A stretch of DNA of 17,717 nt from SFHK01 sp045538305 (GCA_045538305.1 JAZSRC010000090.1:1-17717); one strand, 5' to 3'; positions 8,199 to 15,374 are shown, counted from the first letter of the stretch. Notes: a model not told the origin generated them from the letters alone. A program made the numbers and translations.

Positions 8199-8219
8199 GG
8201 CCCTCCTTTTCGGAAGGCC
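8199..8219 (-). promoter_or_regulatory. Hairpin covering the DUF1846 ribosome binding site
   Basis: On the minus strand GGCCTTCC, loop GAAAA, then GGAGGGCC form an 8-bp stem with one U-G pair. The 3' arm contains the AGGAGG Shine-Dalgarno sequence of the gene starting at 8191. If it forms in the mRNA it would lower initiation unless opened by ribosomes or another factor. There is no T tract, so it is not a terminator. Confidence 0.5.
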
Positions 8220-8235
8220 GTCGGCTGAAATTTGA

Positions 8236-9081
8236 TTATTTTTCGAAGAACAGTATGCCCAGCGTTCCGGGGCCGCAGTGGCTGGAAACCGTGCAGCCTG
8301 CGCTTGAGAACATGATTCGTTTAAAGGGCTTCATCTCAAGAACCGTCTCTTTGACGATCTCGCGGATATCGTCGGACACGCCGGAGTCGGTGATGAAGAT
8401 GCGATCCAGCTCTACCTCGTCCACCGCGCCGAGGCGTTCACGCACATATTCCTGAAGAACGCTCTTCATCTTGCCGCGATATTTTTTGCAAAGATCCATC
8501 TTGCCGTCCTGTACCTCGATGCACAGGCGAAGCTTCAGAAGGCCTGCGGCAAAGGCTGCAACGGAGGAGCAGCGGCCACCCTTGGCGAGGTATTCGGCAG
8601 TATCGAGCACGAAGCTGACATTTGCCTTCTGTTTCTTTTCCTCAAGCGCCTTTGCAATGGATGCGCCGTCCATGCCCTCCTCGGCCATGAGCGAGGCTTC
8701 AATGGCCAGAAGGCCAATGCCGGTGGAAAGGTTTGCGCTGTCTACTACGTGTACGCCGCCCATTTCTTCGGCGGCAACGCGGGCGTTCTGACAGCAGACA
8801 GACATGGAACTGGAAATGCTCAGGTGAACGACCTCCAGACCCTGATCCCGGAAGGACTTCCAAAAGTCCGTAAAATCGGCCACGGAAACGGCCGCTGTTT
8901 TCGGAAGCTGACCGCAGGCCTTGATCTGTTCAAACATTTTGTCGGCGGTGATGTTTTCGCCGTCGCGGTACTCAACGTCGTTGATTCGGACGTACAGGGG
9001 AATCGTTACGATGCCGAATTCCTTTTTTTGTTCAAGGGTTAAGTCGCATGTGGAATCACAGGTGATCTGTACTTTTCTCAT
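8236..9081 (-). CDS. DegV family fatty-acid-binding protein (FakB-like)
   Basis: This 281-residue protein has the DegV fold landmarks in order: DST (9-11), the KTAAVSVADF segment (61-70), LSISSSMSVCCQNA (87-100), VVDSANLSTGIGLLAI (112-127), EYLAKGGRCSSVAAF in the middle and HCGPGTLGILFF at the C terminus. DegV proteins bind a fatty acid and, where characterised (FakB), present it to the kinase FakA for phosphorylation and phospholipid synthesis. No FakA gene is in this window. The usual LSGTY in the ligand loop is here SSMSVC, which may alter ligand choice. The start at 9081 is set by GGAGG nine bases upstream; an ATG three codons earlier directly abuts that site and is unlikely. It lies 20 bp after ridA. 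Confidence 0.92.
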   Translation of the reverse strand: MRKVQITCDSTCDLTLEQKKEFGIVTIPLYVRINDVEYRDGENITADKMFEQIKACGQLPKTAAVSVADFTDFWKSFRDQGLEVVHLSISSSMSVCCQNARVAAEEMGGVHVVDSANLSTGIGLLAIEASLMAEEGMDGASIAKALEEKKQKANVSFVLDTAEYLAKGGRCSSVAAFAAGLLKLRLCIEVQDGKMDLCKKYRGKMKSVLQEYVRERLGAVDEVELDRIFITDSGVSDDIREIVKETVLEMKPFKRIMFSSAGCTVSSHCGPGTLGILFFEK

Positions 9082-9101
9082 GAAATGCATCCTCCGAATC
9101 G

Positions 9102-9485
9102 TTATATACTGCGGGCGGCGATTACTTCAATTTCAATCATTGCGCCTTTGGGAAGCCGGGAAACCTCAAAGCATGCGCGCGCGGGATAATTGGGGGCGAA
9201 ATATGAATCATAAATGGCGTTGACCGCGCCAAAGTTGTCAAGGTTGGTCAGCAGTACCGTGGTTTTGAGGGCGTGCGCCATGGAAAGACCCAGTTCCTCC
9301 AGAACGGTTTTGATGTTTTCAAGCGACTGCTTCGCCTGCGCCTCAATACCGCCGGGTACGATTTCACCGGTTTTGGGATCCAGCGGAATCATTCCGGAAA
9401 CATATACGGTGTCTTCTGTTAAGGTGCATGTGGAATAGGGGCCCACGGCCTTCGGGCCTGACTGGGTGTTAAAGCAGGTTTTCAT
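9102..9485 (-). CDS. ridA: RidA family reactive enamine/imine deaminase
   Basis: This 127-residue YjgF/YER057c/UK114 protein hydrolyses reactive enamine and imine intermediates (such as 2-aminoacrylate and the related 2-iminobutanoate) released by PLP enzymes. It has the family pattern: GPYS near residue 15-18, VSGMIPLDPKTGE at 29-41, and PARACFEVSRLPKGAMIEIE at 101-120 with the substrate carboxylate-binding Arg103 and a Glu-rich end. It is cytoplasmic and trimeric in known members. AAAGGAGG lies nine bases before the ATG. It sits 15 bp after the VanW gene and 20 bp before the DegV gene, so it is co-transcribed with both. Confidence 0.95.
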   Translation of the reverse strand: MKTCFNTQSGPKAVGPYSTCTLTEDTVYVSGMIPLDPKTGEIVPGGIEAQAKQSLENIKTVLEELGLSMAHALKTTVLLTNLDNFGAVNAIYDSYFAPNYPARACFEVSRLPKGAMIEIEVIAARSI

Positions 9486-9500
9486 GCGATATATCCTCCT

Positions 9501-10943
9501 TTATGGATCGTCGGCTCTTCCGATCGGGTGTACGCCTACGTAATACACATCGCGCTCGCCCAGATAGTAGTCCTCCGAAATCAGCTCGCGCTTCACTTCT
9601 GCGCCCGTAACGCGGTCATAGAATATGCGTTCCAGACGGGACCGCCTTCCGAGCTTGCCTTCCGATTTCAGCGTATAATCATCCACATAATAGGCATAAA
9701 CGCCGGTGGGATCCTTAACGGTGGAAATGCTGGGGTTTTTGATGTTGTTCTGCGTGATGGTGGATACAAGCTCGATGCGGTATTCCGGAAGGGCGCCGTA
9801 GATTTCGACGGTAGCCGTTTCCTTGGTCATATCTACGCTTGTAAAGATATAAATGTTGTAATCGGTATTGTTGACAAATATCAGATCCTGCGACGCGTCG
9901 TCGCTCACGGCGGCGTCCATGCTGGCGGCGCAGTAATTGACAACCATGGTGTGACAGTTTCGTTCCACAATGTCCATGCCAGCGTACAGAAGCGCTCCGT
10001 ACAGGGTGCTTGAGGCCTGACAGATACCGCCGCCTATACCTGTCGTAACGCTTGCGCCGTAGTATACGGTGGCTTCCGAATAACCGCGAAGTACGGTGCG
10101 TTCGCCGACAATTTCATTGAACGACGCGGTTTCGCCTACCTTCAGCTCAAAGCCGTTAAAGTTATTGAGCGCAAGGCGTACGTTTCTTTTGCGGGCGGAG
10201 GTGCTTTCCTCCAGGCTTGTGGTATATGTAACCAGCAGCTGAAGTCCGCTCTCGGCGTCGTTTGATGAAACGGCGGCGCGTTTGACTTCAACGGGAACGG
10301 AAATGGGGGAACTGTCGCCCGTAAGCATGCGGGCAACGAGCGTCTCATACAGCGCTTCTTCGTTTAGTTCCAGACCGTCCTTGGACGGGGATACGATTTC
10401 GGGCTTGGTGGCTGTGATTACGATATCGGCGTCAACCGGCTCCAGGTATACTTCGGCGGCAATACCGGAGATAAACGAACGCAGCTTTTCTTCATTGAAG
10501 GAGTGCTCCGTCCACAGCTCCTGCGGCTGGTATTTCAGAGACATTCTTACGTTCTCGCGATCCGATTTGTTGCCGGTATGTCCAAGGTTCCATGCCCTTG
10601 AGAGCACTTCTTCGGTATTAAATGAAAGGTCGGCGTCCTTGGGAGAAAATGTCCATGTGCGTCCTTCGTAGGTAAGCGTATATTCGGAATTGATAAGGCC
10701 GTCCGTCCAGCGCGTCAGCATGGTTTCGCCCTGATCTTTGGTGTATACACTCATATCGACAGAATTGATATAAACGCCCGGGCAATAATAGCCGTTGTCG
10801 GCGGGCGCATAATTGCGTATCAATATGAACAGAAGGACTGCAGCTGCAACCAGGCCGATTGCAAACAGCGGATTGGATAGAAGCGTGCCCAGCTTTGCAT
10901 TTTTTCTGTGCTTAGAATTCCTGCGGGCCGTTTTTTGAGGCAT
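9501..10943 (-). CDS. VanW-domain protein with PG-binding_4 and G5-like regions
   Basis: This 480-residue membrane-anchored exported protein has a basic N terminus (MPQKTARRNSKHRKNAK), one membrane segment (about 25-42), and an extracytoplasmic part. That part has a PG_binding_4-type region (about 60-230; YTLTYEGRTWTFSP at 88-101) and a VanW domain (about 245-385) with its hallmark GGGICQASSTLY (304-315). A G5-like C-terminal region with GKLGRRSRLERIFYD and KRELISEDYY follows. VanW domains are associated with vancomycin resistance clusters, but most members, including those with this layout, are general cell envelope proteins of unknown biochemistry. The ATG at 10943 is nine bases after GGAGGG; a TTG two codons earlier is only three bases from it and is unlikely. 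First gene of its operon. Confidence 0.9.
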   Translation of the reverse strand: MPQKTARRNSKHRKNAKLGTLLSNPLFAIGLVAAAVLLFILIRNYAPADNGYYCPGVYINSVDMSVYTKDQGETMLTRWTDGLINSEYTLTYEGRTWTFSPKDADLSFNTEEVLSRAWNLGHTGNKSDRENVRMSLKYQPQELWTEHSFNEEKLRSFISGIAAEVYLEPVDADIVITATKPEIVSPSKDGLELNEEALYETLVARMLTGDSSPISVPVEVKRAAVSSNDAESGLQLLVTYTTSLEESTSARKRNVRLALNNFNGFELKVGETASFNEIVGERTVLRGYSEATVYYGASVTTGIGGGICQASSTLYGALLYAGMDIVERNCHTMVVNYCAASMDAAVSDDASQDLIFVNNTDYNIYIFTSVDMTKETATVEIYGALPEYRIELVSTITQNNIKNPSISTVKDPTGVYAYYVDDYTLKSEGKLGRRSRLERIFYDRVTGAEVKRELISEDYYLGERDVYYVGVHPIGRADDP

Positions 10944-10972
10944 AATCAATAACCCTCCATTGTACTATACAT

Positions 10973-11001
10973 ATTATACTACAATAAACCGTTCTTGATA
11001 A
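10973..11001 (-). promoter_or_regulatory. Promoter of the VanW-ridA-DegV-DUF1846 operon
   Basis: On the minus strand a perfect -10 TATAAT (10973-10978) is 17 bases from a weaker -35 TTATCA (10996-11001), located 30 bp before the VanW start codon. Confidence 0.7.
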
Positions 11002-11073
11002 GGCCCAATGTTCAATTTTCAACGTTAAGAAATTCCCAAAAACAAAAAAACCGCGTTTCGGACAAAACCAAAT

Positions 11074-11104
11074 CCGCCTCTCTGCGTGTATCCGCAGGAG
11101 GCGG
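11074..11104 (-). terminator. Hairpin after rpmF
   Basis: CCGCCTC / GAGGCGG outer stem plus CTGCG / CGCAG inner stem with one bulged T, 46 bp after the rpmF stop. A direct T tract is missing; the nearest T-rich run on the minus strand (GGTTTTTTTG) is about 25 bases on. It probably separates rpmF from the next operon, but may be an inefficient terminator. Confidence 0.5.
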
Positions 11105-11150
11105 TTCCGGTTTCGCCGCATATTGCAGCGGTTCATTTTATTCGGTCGGA

Positions 11151-11342
11151 TTACTTCTCTTCAGCCTCGACCTTGATAACCTGCTCACCGTCATAGTAGC
11201 CGCAGGACTTGCACACACGGTGCATCAGCTTCATCTTTCCGCAGCGGGCGCACTTTGCGATTCCCGGAAGAGACAGCTTCCAATGTGCGCTGCGACGGGA
11301 ATCTCTTCTCGCCTTAGAAACTTTTCCTTTCGGTGTTGCCAT
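11151..11342 (-). CDS. rpmF: 50S ribosomal protein L32
   Basis: L32, 63 residues, starts with the typical MATPKGKVSKARRDSRRSAH and contains a four-cysteine zinc ribbon (Cys31, Cys34, Cys44, Cys47). It is the zinc-bound form rather than a Cys-less paralogue. AGGAGG seven bases upstream sets the ATG at 11342. It starts two bases after the stop of the DUF177 gene, the usual arrangement. In many bacteria plsX follows rpmF; here a hairpin and a new operon follow instead. Confidence 0.97.
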   Translation of the reverse strand: MATPKGKVSKARRDSRRSAHWKLSLPGIAKCARCGKMKLMHRVCKSCGYYDGEQVIKVEAEEK

Positions 11343-11344
11343 GG

Positions 11345-11851
11345 TCACACCTCCTCATCGTTATGGTCGGATAATAAACTACTCAATGCGGAAAAGGGAT
11401 TTTTGCTTTCTTCCCCATTCCGGCATGTGCATAGCTCGATGTTGCGGTTCTTACCGCATACGGGGCATAGTCCCCTGCAATCATCGGAGCAGAGGAAGCG
11501 CATCGGCAATTCCAGCAGGAGCGTTTCGCGGATAACGGGCTCAAGATCGATCTCGTAGCCCTGAAGCGGATACGCGTCGTCGCCGTCTCCGCCCTTGACA
11601 AAAGCCTCCTTGAATTCGGCCCGGATGGACTGAGTTACGGGAATGAGGCAATTTGCACAATGAGCGTGTACCTGCGCCGTGATTTCACCGCTTACGCTGA
11701 CCTCTTCGCCTGCGCCAAAGTAGTTCCCCTTAAAGAGCACATCCTGAAGGCTGACCTCGTCGCCCATGATATCCATGGGGTCGTATGAAAAGGCCATTTC
11801 AAGGGGGTATGCTTGTCCGGGGTTTTTGAGCGCCTTAGAAACATTCAGCAT
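11345..11851 (-). CDS. DUF177 family protein (YceD-like, Cys-rich)
   Basis: This 168-residue protein has the conserved core of the DUF177 family that sits directly upstream of rpmF: CANC at 65-68, an acidic YEIDLEPVIRETLLLELP stretch (99-116), and the C...CRGLCPVCG motif (Cys121, 125, 129, 132) with a further CTC at 141-143. Members are linked to 23S rRNA accumulation in plants and E. coli, but the mechanism is unclear. The cysteines suggest metal binding. The ATG at 11851 has GGAGG 13 bases upstream, a loose spacing. It is the first gene behind the promoter at 11885-11913. Confidence 0.9.
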   Translation of the reverse strand: MLNVSKALKNPGQAYPLEMAFSYDPMDIMGDEVSLQDVLFKGNYFGAGEEVSVSGEITAQVHAHCANCLIPVTQSIRAEFKEAFVKGGDGDDAYPLQGYEIDLEPVIRETLLLELPMRFLCSDDCRGLCPVCGKNRNIELCTCRNGEESKNPFSALSSLLSDHNDEEV

Positions 11852-11884
11852 AAAAACAGTAAATCCTCCAACTACAGCCTTTAT

Positions 11885-11913
11885 AGTATAGCCGTGTGAA
11901 CGGTTTTTGTAAA
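11885..11913 (-). promoter_or_regulatory. Promoter of DUF177-rpmF
   Basis: On the minus strand TTTACA (11908-11913), a 17-base spacer and TATACT (11885-11890), lying 34 bp before the start codon. It sits within the 97-bp gap after ackA, where I see no convincing terminator. Confidence 0.75.
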
Positions 11914-11948
11914 GTTATTTTTTTGAACCTTTTTGGAAAGGAAACCTA

Positions 11949-13151
11949 TTATTTGGTCAGCTCCAGCGTATCCATCGCGATGGCCAGCTCTTCGTTGGTG
12001 GGAATGACCCATACCGGAACCTTGGAGCCGGGCTTGGAGATGCATACTTCCTTGCCGCGTGCGCGGTTGGCTTCTTCGTCGATCTCGATGCCGAGGAACT
12101 CGAGGCCTTCGCATACCTTGGCGCGGCCGGGGCCGTCGTTCTCGCCGATGCCTGCGGTGAAGATAACGGCGTCAAGGCCGCCCATTGCCGCTGCGTAGGA
12201 GCCGATGTACTTGCGGATGCCATAGGCCCACATGTCGAGCGCGAGCTTGGCATTCTCGTTACCGGAGTCCGCCGCCTTGTTGACGTCGCGCATATCGCTG
12301 GATACGCCGCTGATGCCGAGCAGGCCGCTCTTCTTATTGAGGATATTGACCGTCTGGGTTGCGGTCAGCTTTTCGTTGTTGGCGATGCATTCTACAACCG
12401 CCGGATCCAGAGAGCCGGAACGGGTGCCCATCAGTACGCCCTCAAGGGGAGTAAGGCCCATGGAAGTGTCCACGCACTTGCCGTTGACAACTGCGGACAG
12501 GGAGGAGCCGTTTCCGAGGTGGCATACGATGATCTTGTCGCACTTCATGTTGTTGGCCTTCAGAACTTCGATGGCGCGGCCGCTTACAAAGCGGTGGCTG
12601 GTACCGTGGAAGCCGTAGCGGCGGATGGAATACTTCTCATAGTATTCCATGGGAATGCCGTACATGAAGGCTTTGGCGGGCATGGACTGATGGAAAGCGG
12701 TATCAAATACGGCAACCTGAGGCGCGTTGGGCATAACGGCTTCGCAGGCTTTGATGCCGGCAAGGTTTGCGGGATTGTGAAGCGGGCCCAGCGGGATGCA
12801 CTCTTCAATGGTGGCCTTGCATGCTTCGTCCACGATGCAGGAAGCGGTGAATTTGTCGCCGCCGTGCAGTACGCGATGGCCGACTGCGGTGATTTCGGAA
12901 ATGTCCGCGATTACGCCGTGCTCTTTGTCAACCAGCGCTGCCAGAACCTGCTGGATGGCTTCGGTGTGATCCTTGAATTTGGTTTCCAATACGTACTTGA
13001 CGCCCAGACCTTCGCCGTAATTGTGGGTGAGGGTAGAGGTTTCAAGGCCGATGCGGTCTGCAAGACCCTTGGCGATAACGGTGTTGTTATCCATGTTGAA
13101 AAGCTGGTATTTCAGGGAGGAGGAACCGGCGTTGATAACGAGAATCTTCAT
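11949..13151 (-). CDS. ackA: Acetate kinase
   Basis: Acetate kinase, 400 residues, cytoplasmic, converts acetyl phosphate and ADP to acetate and ATP, the energy-yielding step of acetate fermentation. It shows the N-terminal phosphate site NAGSSSLKY (7-15), GHRVLHGG with Arg93, VFDTAFHQSMP with Asp150, FHGTSH with His182, MGTRSGSLDP with Arg244 and the C-terminal TNEE. These correspond to the Methanosarcina active-site residues Asn7, Arg91, Asp148, His180, Arg241 and Glu384 with small offsets. Length is typical. A GGAGA site lies nine bases before the ATG. It follows pta by 20 bp. Confidence 0.98.
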   Translation of the reverse strand: MKILVINAGSSSLKYQLFNMDNNTVIAKGLADRIGLETSTLTHNYGEGLGVKYVLETKFKDHTEAIQQVLAALVDKEHGVIADISEITAVGHRVLHGGDKFTASCIVDEACKATIEECIPLGPLHNPANLAGIKACEAVMPNAPQVAVFDTAFHQSMPAKAFMYGIPMEYYEKYSIRRYGFHGTSHRFVSGRAIEVLKANNMKCDKIIVCHLGNGSSLSAVVNGKCVDTSMGLTPLEGVLMGTRSGSLDPAVVECIANNEKLTATQTVNILNKKSGLLGISGVSSDMRDVNKAADSGNENAKLALDMWAYGIRKYIGSYAAAMGGLDAVIFTAGIGENDGPGRAKVCEGLEFLGIEIDEEANRARGKEVCISKPGSKVPVWVIPTNEELAIAMDTLELTK

Positions 13152-13171
13152 TTTTATGTCTCTCCTTCGGA

Positions 13172-14155
13172 TTACTGCGCCTGTACGGCGGTAATGGCTA
13201 CGGTGGCAACGATGTCGTCTACGGAGCAGCCGCGGCTCAGATCGTTGCAGGGCTTGGCGATACCCTGGAGGATCGGGCCGTAGGCTTCGGCCTTGCCGAG
13301 GCGCTGAACGAGCTTATAGCCGATATTGCCGGCCTGAAGATCCGGGAATACGAGAACGTTGGCGTGTCCGGCTACTTCGCTGCCGGGGCTCTTCAGCTGA
13401 CCGACCTCGGGAACGATGGCGGCGTCCAGCTGCAGCTCGCCATCCAGCTTCAGTTCAGGCGCAAGCTCCTTGGCGAGCTTGGTGGCTTCCTGAACTTTGG
13501 TGACGTTTTCATGCTTGGCGCTTCCCTTGGTGGAGAAGGACAGCATGGCGACGCGGGGCTCGATTTCGCCGAGGGCCTTGGCGCTGTCTGCGGCCGCTAC
13601 TGCGATGTTGGCAAGTTCTTCCGCCGTGGGGTTGGGAATTACGGCGCAGTCGGCAAAAATCATAACGCCATATTCCTCGATGGGGGATTCCATCAGGAAG
13701 CAGGAGGAAACGGTCTTGATGCCAGGCTTGCACTTGATAATCTGAAGCGCGGGGCGCAGCATGTCGCCGGTGGAGTGGATGGCGCCGGATACAAGGCCGT
13801 CGGCATCGCCAAGCTTGACCATCATAACGCCGTAGAACATGGGATCGGCTACCTTCTTGGCGGCTTCTTCCTCGGTCATGCCCTTGGCCTTGCGGATTTC
13901 GTAAAGAGCCTTGGCATATTCGCCTGCTTTTTCGCTGGCGGCGGGATCTACGATGTCGATACCGCAAAGGCAGGTATCGGTCTGTGCGGCAACCGCCTTT
14001 ACCTTTTCGGGATTGCCAAGAACGGTGATCTTTGCAATGCCGGACTTTACAATCTTTGCGGCGGCCTGAATGTTGCGGGTCTCCTCGCCTTCGGGCAGCA
14101 CGATGTGCTTAACGTTCGCCTGAGCCTTGGCCATGATTTTCTCGATAATCGCCAT
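13172..14155 (-). CDS. pta: Phosphate acetyltransferase
   Basis: Phosphotransacetylase of 327 residues (short class I form without the N-terminal regulatory domain) converts acetyl-CoA and phosphate to acetyl phosphate and CoA, feeding AckA. Family features are LPEGEETRNIQAA near the N terminus, the STKGSAKHE segment, DGELQLDAAIVPEV, and the C-terminal SPGSEVAGHANVLVFPDL with NIGYKLVQRLG. GGAGG eight bases upstream supports the ATG at 14155; the frame is open 18 codons further, but that part lies in the leader. First gene of the pta-ackA operon, directly behind a consensus promoter. Confidence 0.97.
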   Translation of the reverse strand: MAIIEKIMAKAQANVKHIVLPEGEETRNIQAAAKIVKSGIAKITVLGNPEKVKAVAAQTDTCLCGIDIVDPAASEKAGEYAKALYEIRKAKGMTEEEAAKKVADPMFYGVMMVKLGDADGLVSGAIHSTGDMLRPALQIIKCKPGIKTVSSCFLMESPIEEYGVMIFADCAVIPNPTAEELANIAVAAADSAKALGEIEPRVAMLSFSTKGSAKHENVTKVQEATKLAKELAPELKLDGELQLDAAIVPEVGQLKSPGSEVAGHANVLVFPDLQAGNIGYKLVQRLGKAEAYGPILQGIAKPCNDLSRGCSVDDIVATVAITAVQAQ

Positions 14156-14187
14156 AAGTGCAACCTCCAAATTCGCGTTTATAGTGC

Positions 14188-14203
14188 TGCGGCTGAAGCC
14201 GCA
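14188..14203 (-). other. Small stem-loop in the pta leader
   Basis: TGCGGC / GCCGCA with a four-base loop, a 6-bp GC-rich stem between the promoter and the pta ribosome binding site. No T tract follows, so it may simply stabilise the mRNA 5' end. Confidence 0.4.
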
Positions 14204-14219
14204 TTCCATATCATTTTAT

Positions 14220-14248
14220 ATTATATACCATAAACCGAAATTTGGCAA
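14220..14248 (-). promoter_or_regulatory. pta-ackA promoter
   Basis: On the minus strand TTGCCA (14243-14248), a 17-base spacer and a perfect TATAAT (14220-14225), giving a leader of about 60 bases before the pta start codon. Confidence 0.8.
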
Positions 14249-14447
14249 ACGCGTTTTGACAAGCCCGCGTTAAAATGAGGGGTAGTTTTGCAAAGGGCGC
14301 CGTTTTTTGCTTTCCTTTTTATATATTCAGAAGCTATGAATGCGTATAAGCCCGGGGGCGCGGCCAAGCAACCATGCCGCCGGGCGCCCGATTTCAAAAA
14401 ACAGGCATGTGTTTCGGAATTATTACAAATAATCTTCCACATGCTTC
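14249..14447. other. Divergent intergenic region between pta and rpmH promoters
   Basis: About 200 bp without a credible gene. It contains a GC-rich inverted structure at 14356-14389 (GGGCGC / GCGCCC arms with a nested GGC/GCC) that overlaps the perfect palindrome CGGGCGCCCG at 14381-14390. An AT-rich palindrome ATTATT-ACA-AATAAT lies at 14419-14433, just upstream of the rpmH -35. One weak DnaA-box-like sequence, TCTTCCACA, is at about 14433-14441. Nothing resembles a cluster of DnaA boxes. Short open frames here lack ribosome binding sites. Confidence 0.5.
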
Positions 14448-14477
14448 TTGACAAACCAATTTCCTTTCCGCTATACT
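14448..14477 (+). promoter_or_regulatory. rpmH-rnpA promoter
   Basis: A perfect -35 TTGACA (14448-14453), an 18-base spacer and TATACT (14472-14477). Transcription would start near 14484, leaving a leader of nearly 150 bases before rpmH. Confidence 0.8.
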
Positions 14478-14483
14478 ATTAGA

Positions 14484-14631
14484 GTTGCCTATTACGGAAT
14501 GCCTGTCTGCGGACAAATAAGGCTGCCGCAGACGATTCAAATAGGGTGGCAGCGAAAGCCATCCATGCGGCGAACGGCATTCGACCGCGACGCCCGCAAC
14601 GGGCGCAAACAAAGAAAGGAAGTAGTATCCC
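14484..14631 (+). ncRNA. Structured 5' leader of rpmH (candidate cis-regulatory RNA)
   Basis: Four consecutive hairpins can form. The first is GTCTGCGG/CCGCAGAC (14505-14512 with 14526-14533, 13-base loop). The second is GGGTGGC/GCCATCC (14544-14550 with 14558-14564, one G-U). The third is GCGGCGAA pairing with TTCG-A-CCGC (14567-14588, one bulge). The fourth is CGCCCG/CGGGCG (14591-14605, CAA loop). Competing pairs exist: GAATGCC (14497-14503) with GGCATTC (14576-14582) would close a multibranch junction, and GCTGCC (14522-14527) with GGCAGC (14548-14553) would break the first two hairpins. Ribosomal protein leaders often regulate by such structures, but I do not recognise this as a known class. 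The AAAGGAAG site follows, unstructured. Confidence 0.45.
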
Positions 14632-14766
14632 ATGTTCAGAACCTACCAGCCCAAGAAACGTCAGCGTTCCAAGGTGCACGGCTTCCGCGCACGCATGAAG
14701 ACCAAGGCCGGCCGCGCCGTTCTCAAAGCCCGCCGCGCCCGTGGCCGCAAGCGCCTGACCGTCTAA
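14632..14766 (+). CDS. rpmH: 50S ribosomal protein L34
   Basis: This 44-residue L34 is highly basic, with the near-invariant TYQPKKRQRSKVHGFRARM and KAGRAVLKARRARGRKRL segments. It is a component of the large ribosomal subunit. The second residue is Phe (MFRTYQP) where many Clostridia have Lys. The ATG follows AAAGGAAG by about nine bases. It starts the rpmH-rnpA-yidD-yidC-jag operon, and rnpA begins ten bases after its stop. Confidence 0.98.
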   Translation: MFRTYQPKKRQRSKVHGFRARMKTKAGRAVLKARRARGRKRLTV

Positions 14767-14776
14767 AAGCAGTCAA

Positions 14777-15142
14777 GTGACAAGCACCCAGCATCCCTTC
14801 CGGCTCAGCAGAAAGAAATACAGCCTCGGCAGAAACCGGAATTATCAATACGTATACCGCAAGGGCAAAAGCTTTCCCTCGCGGTATATGGTGTTGGTGT
14901 ACACAAGTGCCCGCACGTTACGCGTGGGCTTTTCTGTGTCATCGAAAGTGGGAAACGCGGTAACGCGCAACCGACTTCGCCGATATATGCACGAGGATTT
15001 TCGCATGCTTAAAAGCGAACTGAAGGACGGCAAATACATATTTGTCTGTCGCGTTCAGGCGAAGGATGCCCCCCATGCCGAGCTAACCGCTCAGATGCGC
15101 AAGCTGATCAAGCGCGCAAATCTGCTGAAGGCCGAGGCATAG
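14777..15142 (+). CDS. rnpA: Ribonuclease P protein component
   Basis: RnpA, 121 residues, is the protein subunit that binds the catalytic RNA of RNase P and helps position pre-tRNA leaders. The core YSLGRNRNYQYVYRKGKSF (15-33), GFSVSSKVGNAVTRNRLRR with the RNR motif (64-69) and the C-terminal LIKRANLL helix are typical. The start is a GTG at 14777; no ATG lies earlier in the conserved part and no clear ribosome binding site precedes it. Translation is probably coupled to rpmH, which ends ten bases before. Confidence 0.95.
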   Translation: MTSTQHPFRLSRKKYSLGRNRNYQYVYRKGKSFPSRYMVLVYTSARTLRVGFSVSSKVGNAVTRNRLRRYMHEDFRMLKSELKDGKYIFVCRVQAKDAPHAELTAQMRKLIKRANLLKAEA

Positions 15143-15146
15143 ACGC

Positions 15147-15374
15147 ATGAATGTACGAAACATTCCCAAAAACAGCATGCTCGTCATGCTGCGCTTTTAC
15201 AAGCGACAGATCAGCCCTGCGCTTCCGCCAAGCTGCCGTTTCTTTCCCACCTGCTCCGAATACGCGATGCAGGCGGTAGAAAAATACGGCGCGGTGAAGG
15301 GCGGCTATCTTGCGGCGCGCAGAATTCTGCGCTGCCATCCGTTTCACAAGGGCGGCTACGATCCGGTTCCGTAA
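15147..15374 (+). CDS. yidD: Membrane protein insertion efficiency factor YidD
   Basis: YidD (UPF0161 family), 75 residues, is a small membrane-associated amphipathic protein thought to assist YidC-dependent insertion. It contains the family core LRFYKRQISPALPPSCRFFPTCSEYA (about residues 15-40, quoted in part), the GGYLAARRILRCHPF segment and the C-terminal GGYDPVP. The ATG is four bases after the rnpA stop, with GAGG nine bases upstream. yidC follows after 42 bp. Confidence 0.96.
   Translation: MNVRNIPKNSMLVMLRFYKRQISPALPPSCRFFPTCSEYAMQAVEKYGAVKGGYLAARRILRCHPFHKGGYDPVP

Noticed and set aside
9501..10943. Vancomycin resistance determinant because of the VanW domain
   Set aside because: No vanA/H/X/Y or vanR/S genes are present. 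Single VanW-domain envelope proteins are common in Clostridia and not evidence of resistance.
11914..11948. Terminator after ackA (CCTTT/AAAGG hairpin)
   Set aside because: The stem is five base pairs and is followed on the minus strand by A residues rather than T, so it does not fit an intrinsic terminator.
13364..14233. Glycine-rich open frame opposite pta, and a similar one opposite ackA (12519-13283)
   Set aside because: These are reverse-frame artefacts of conserved coding sequence. Their composition is low-complexity and no start signals are present.
14401..14470. Possible replication origin upstream of rpmH
   Set aside because: Only one weak DnaA-box-like sequence (TCTTCCACA) was seen. 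There is no box cluster, no convincing unwinding region and no dnaA.
14288..14482. Small open frame in the pta-rpmH intergenic region
   Set aside because: It runs through the rpmH promoter, lacks a ribosome binding site and has no recognisable feature.
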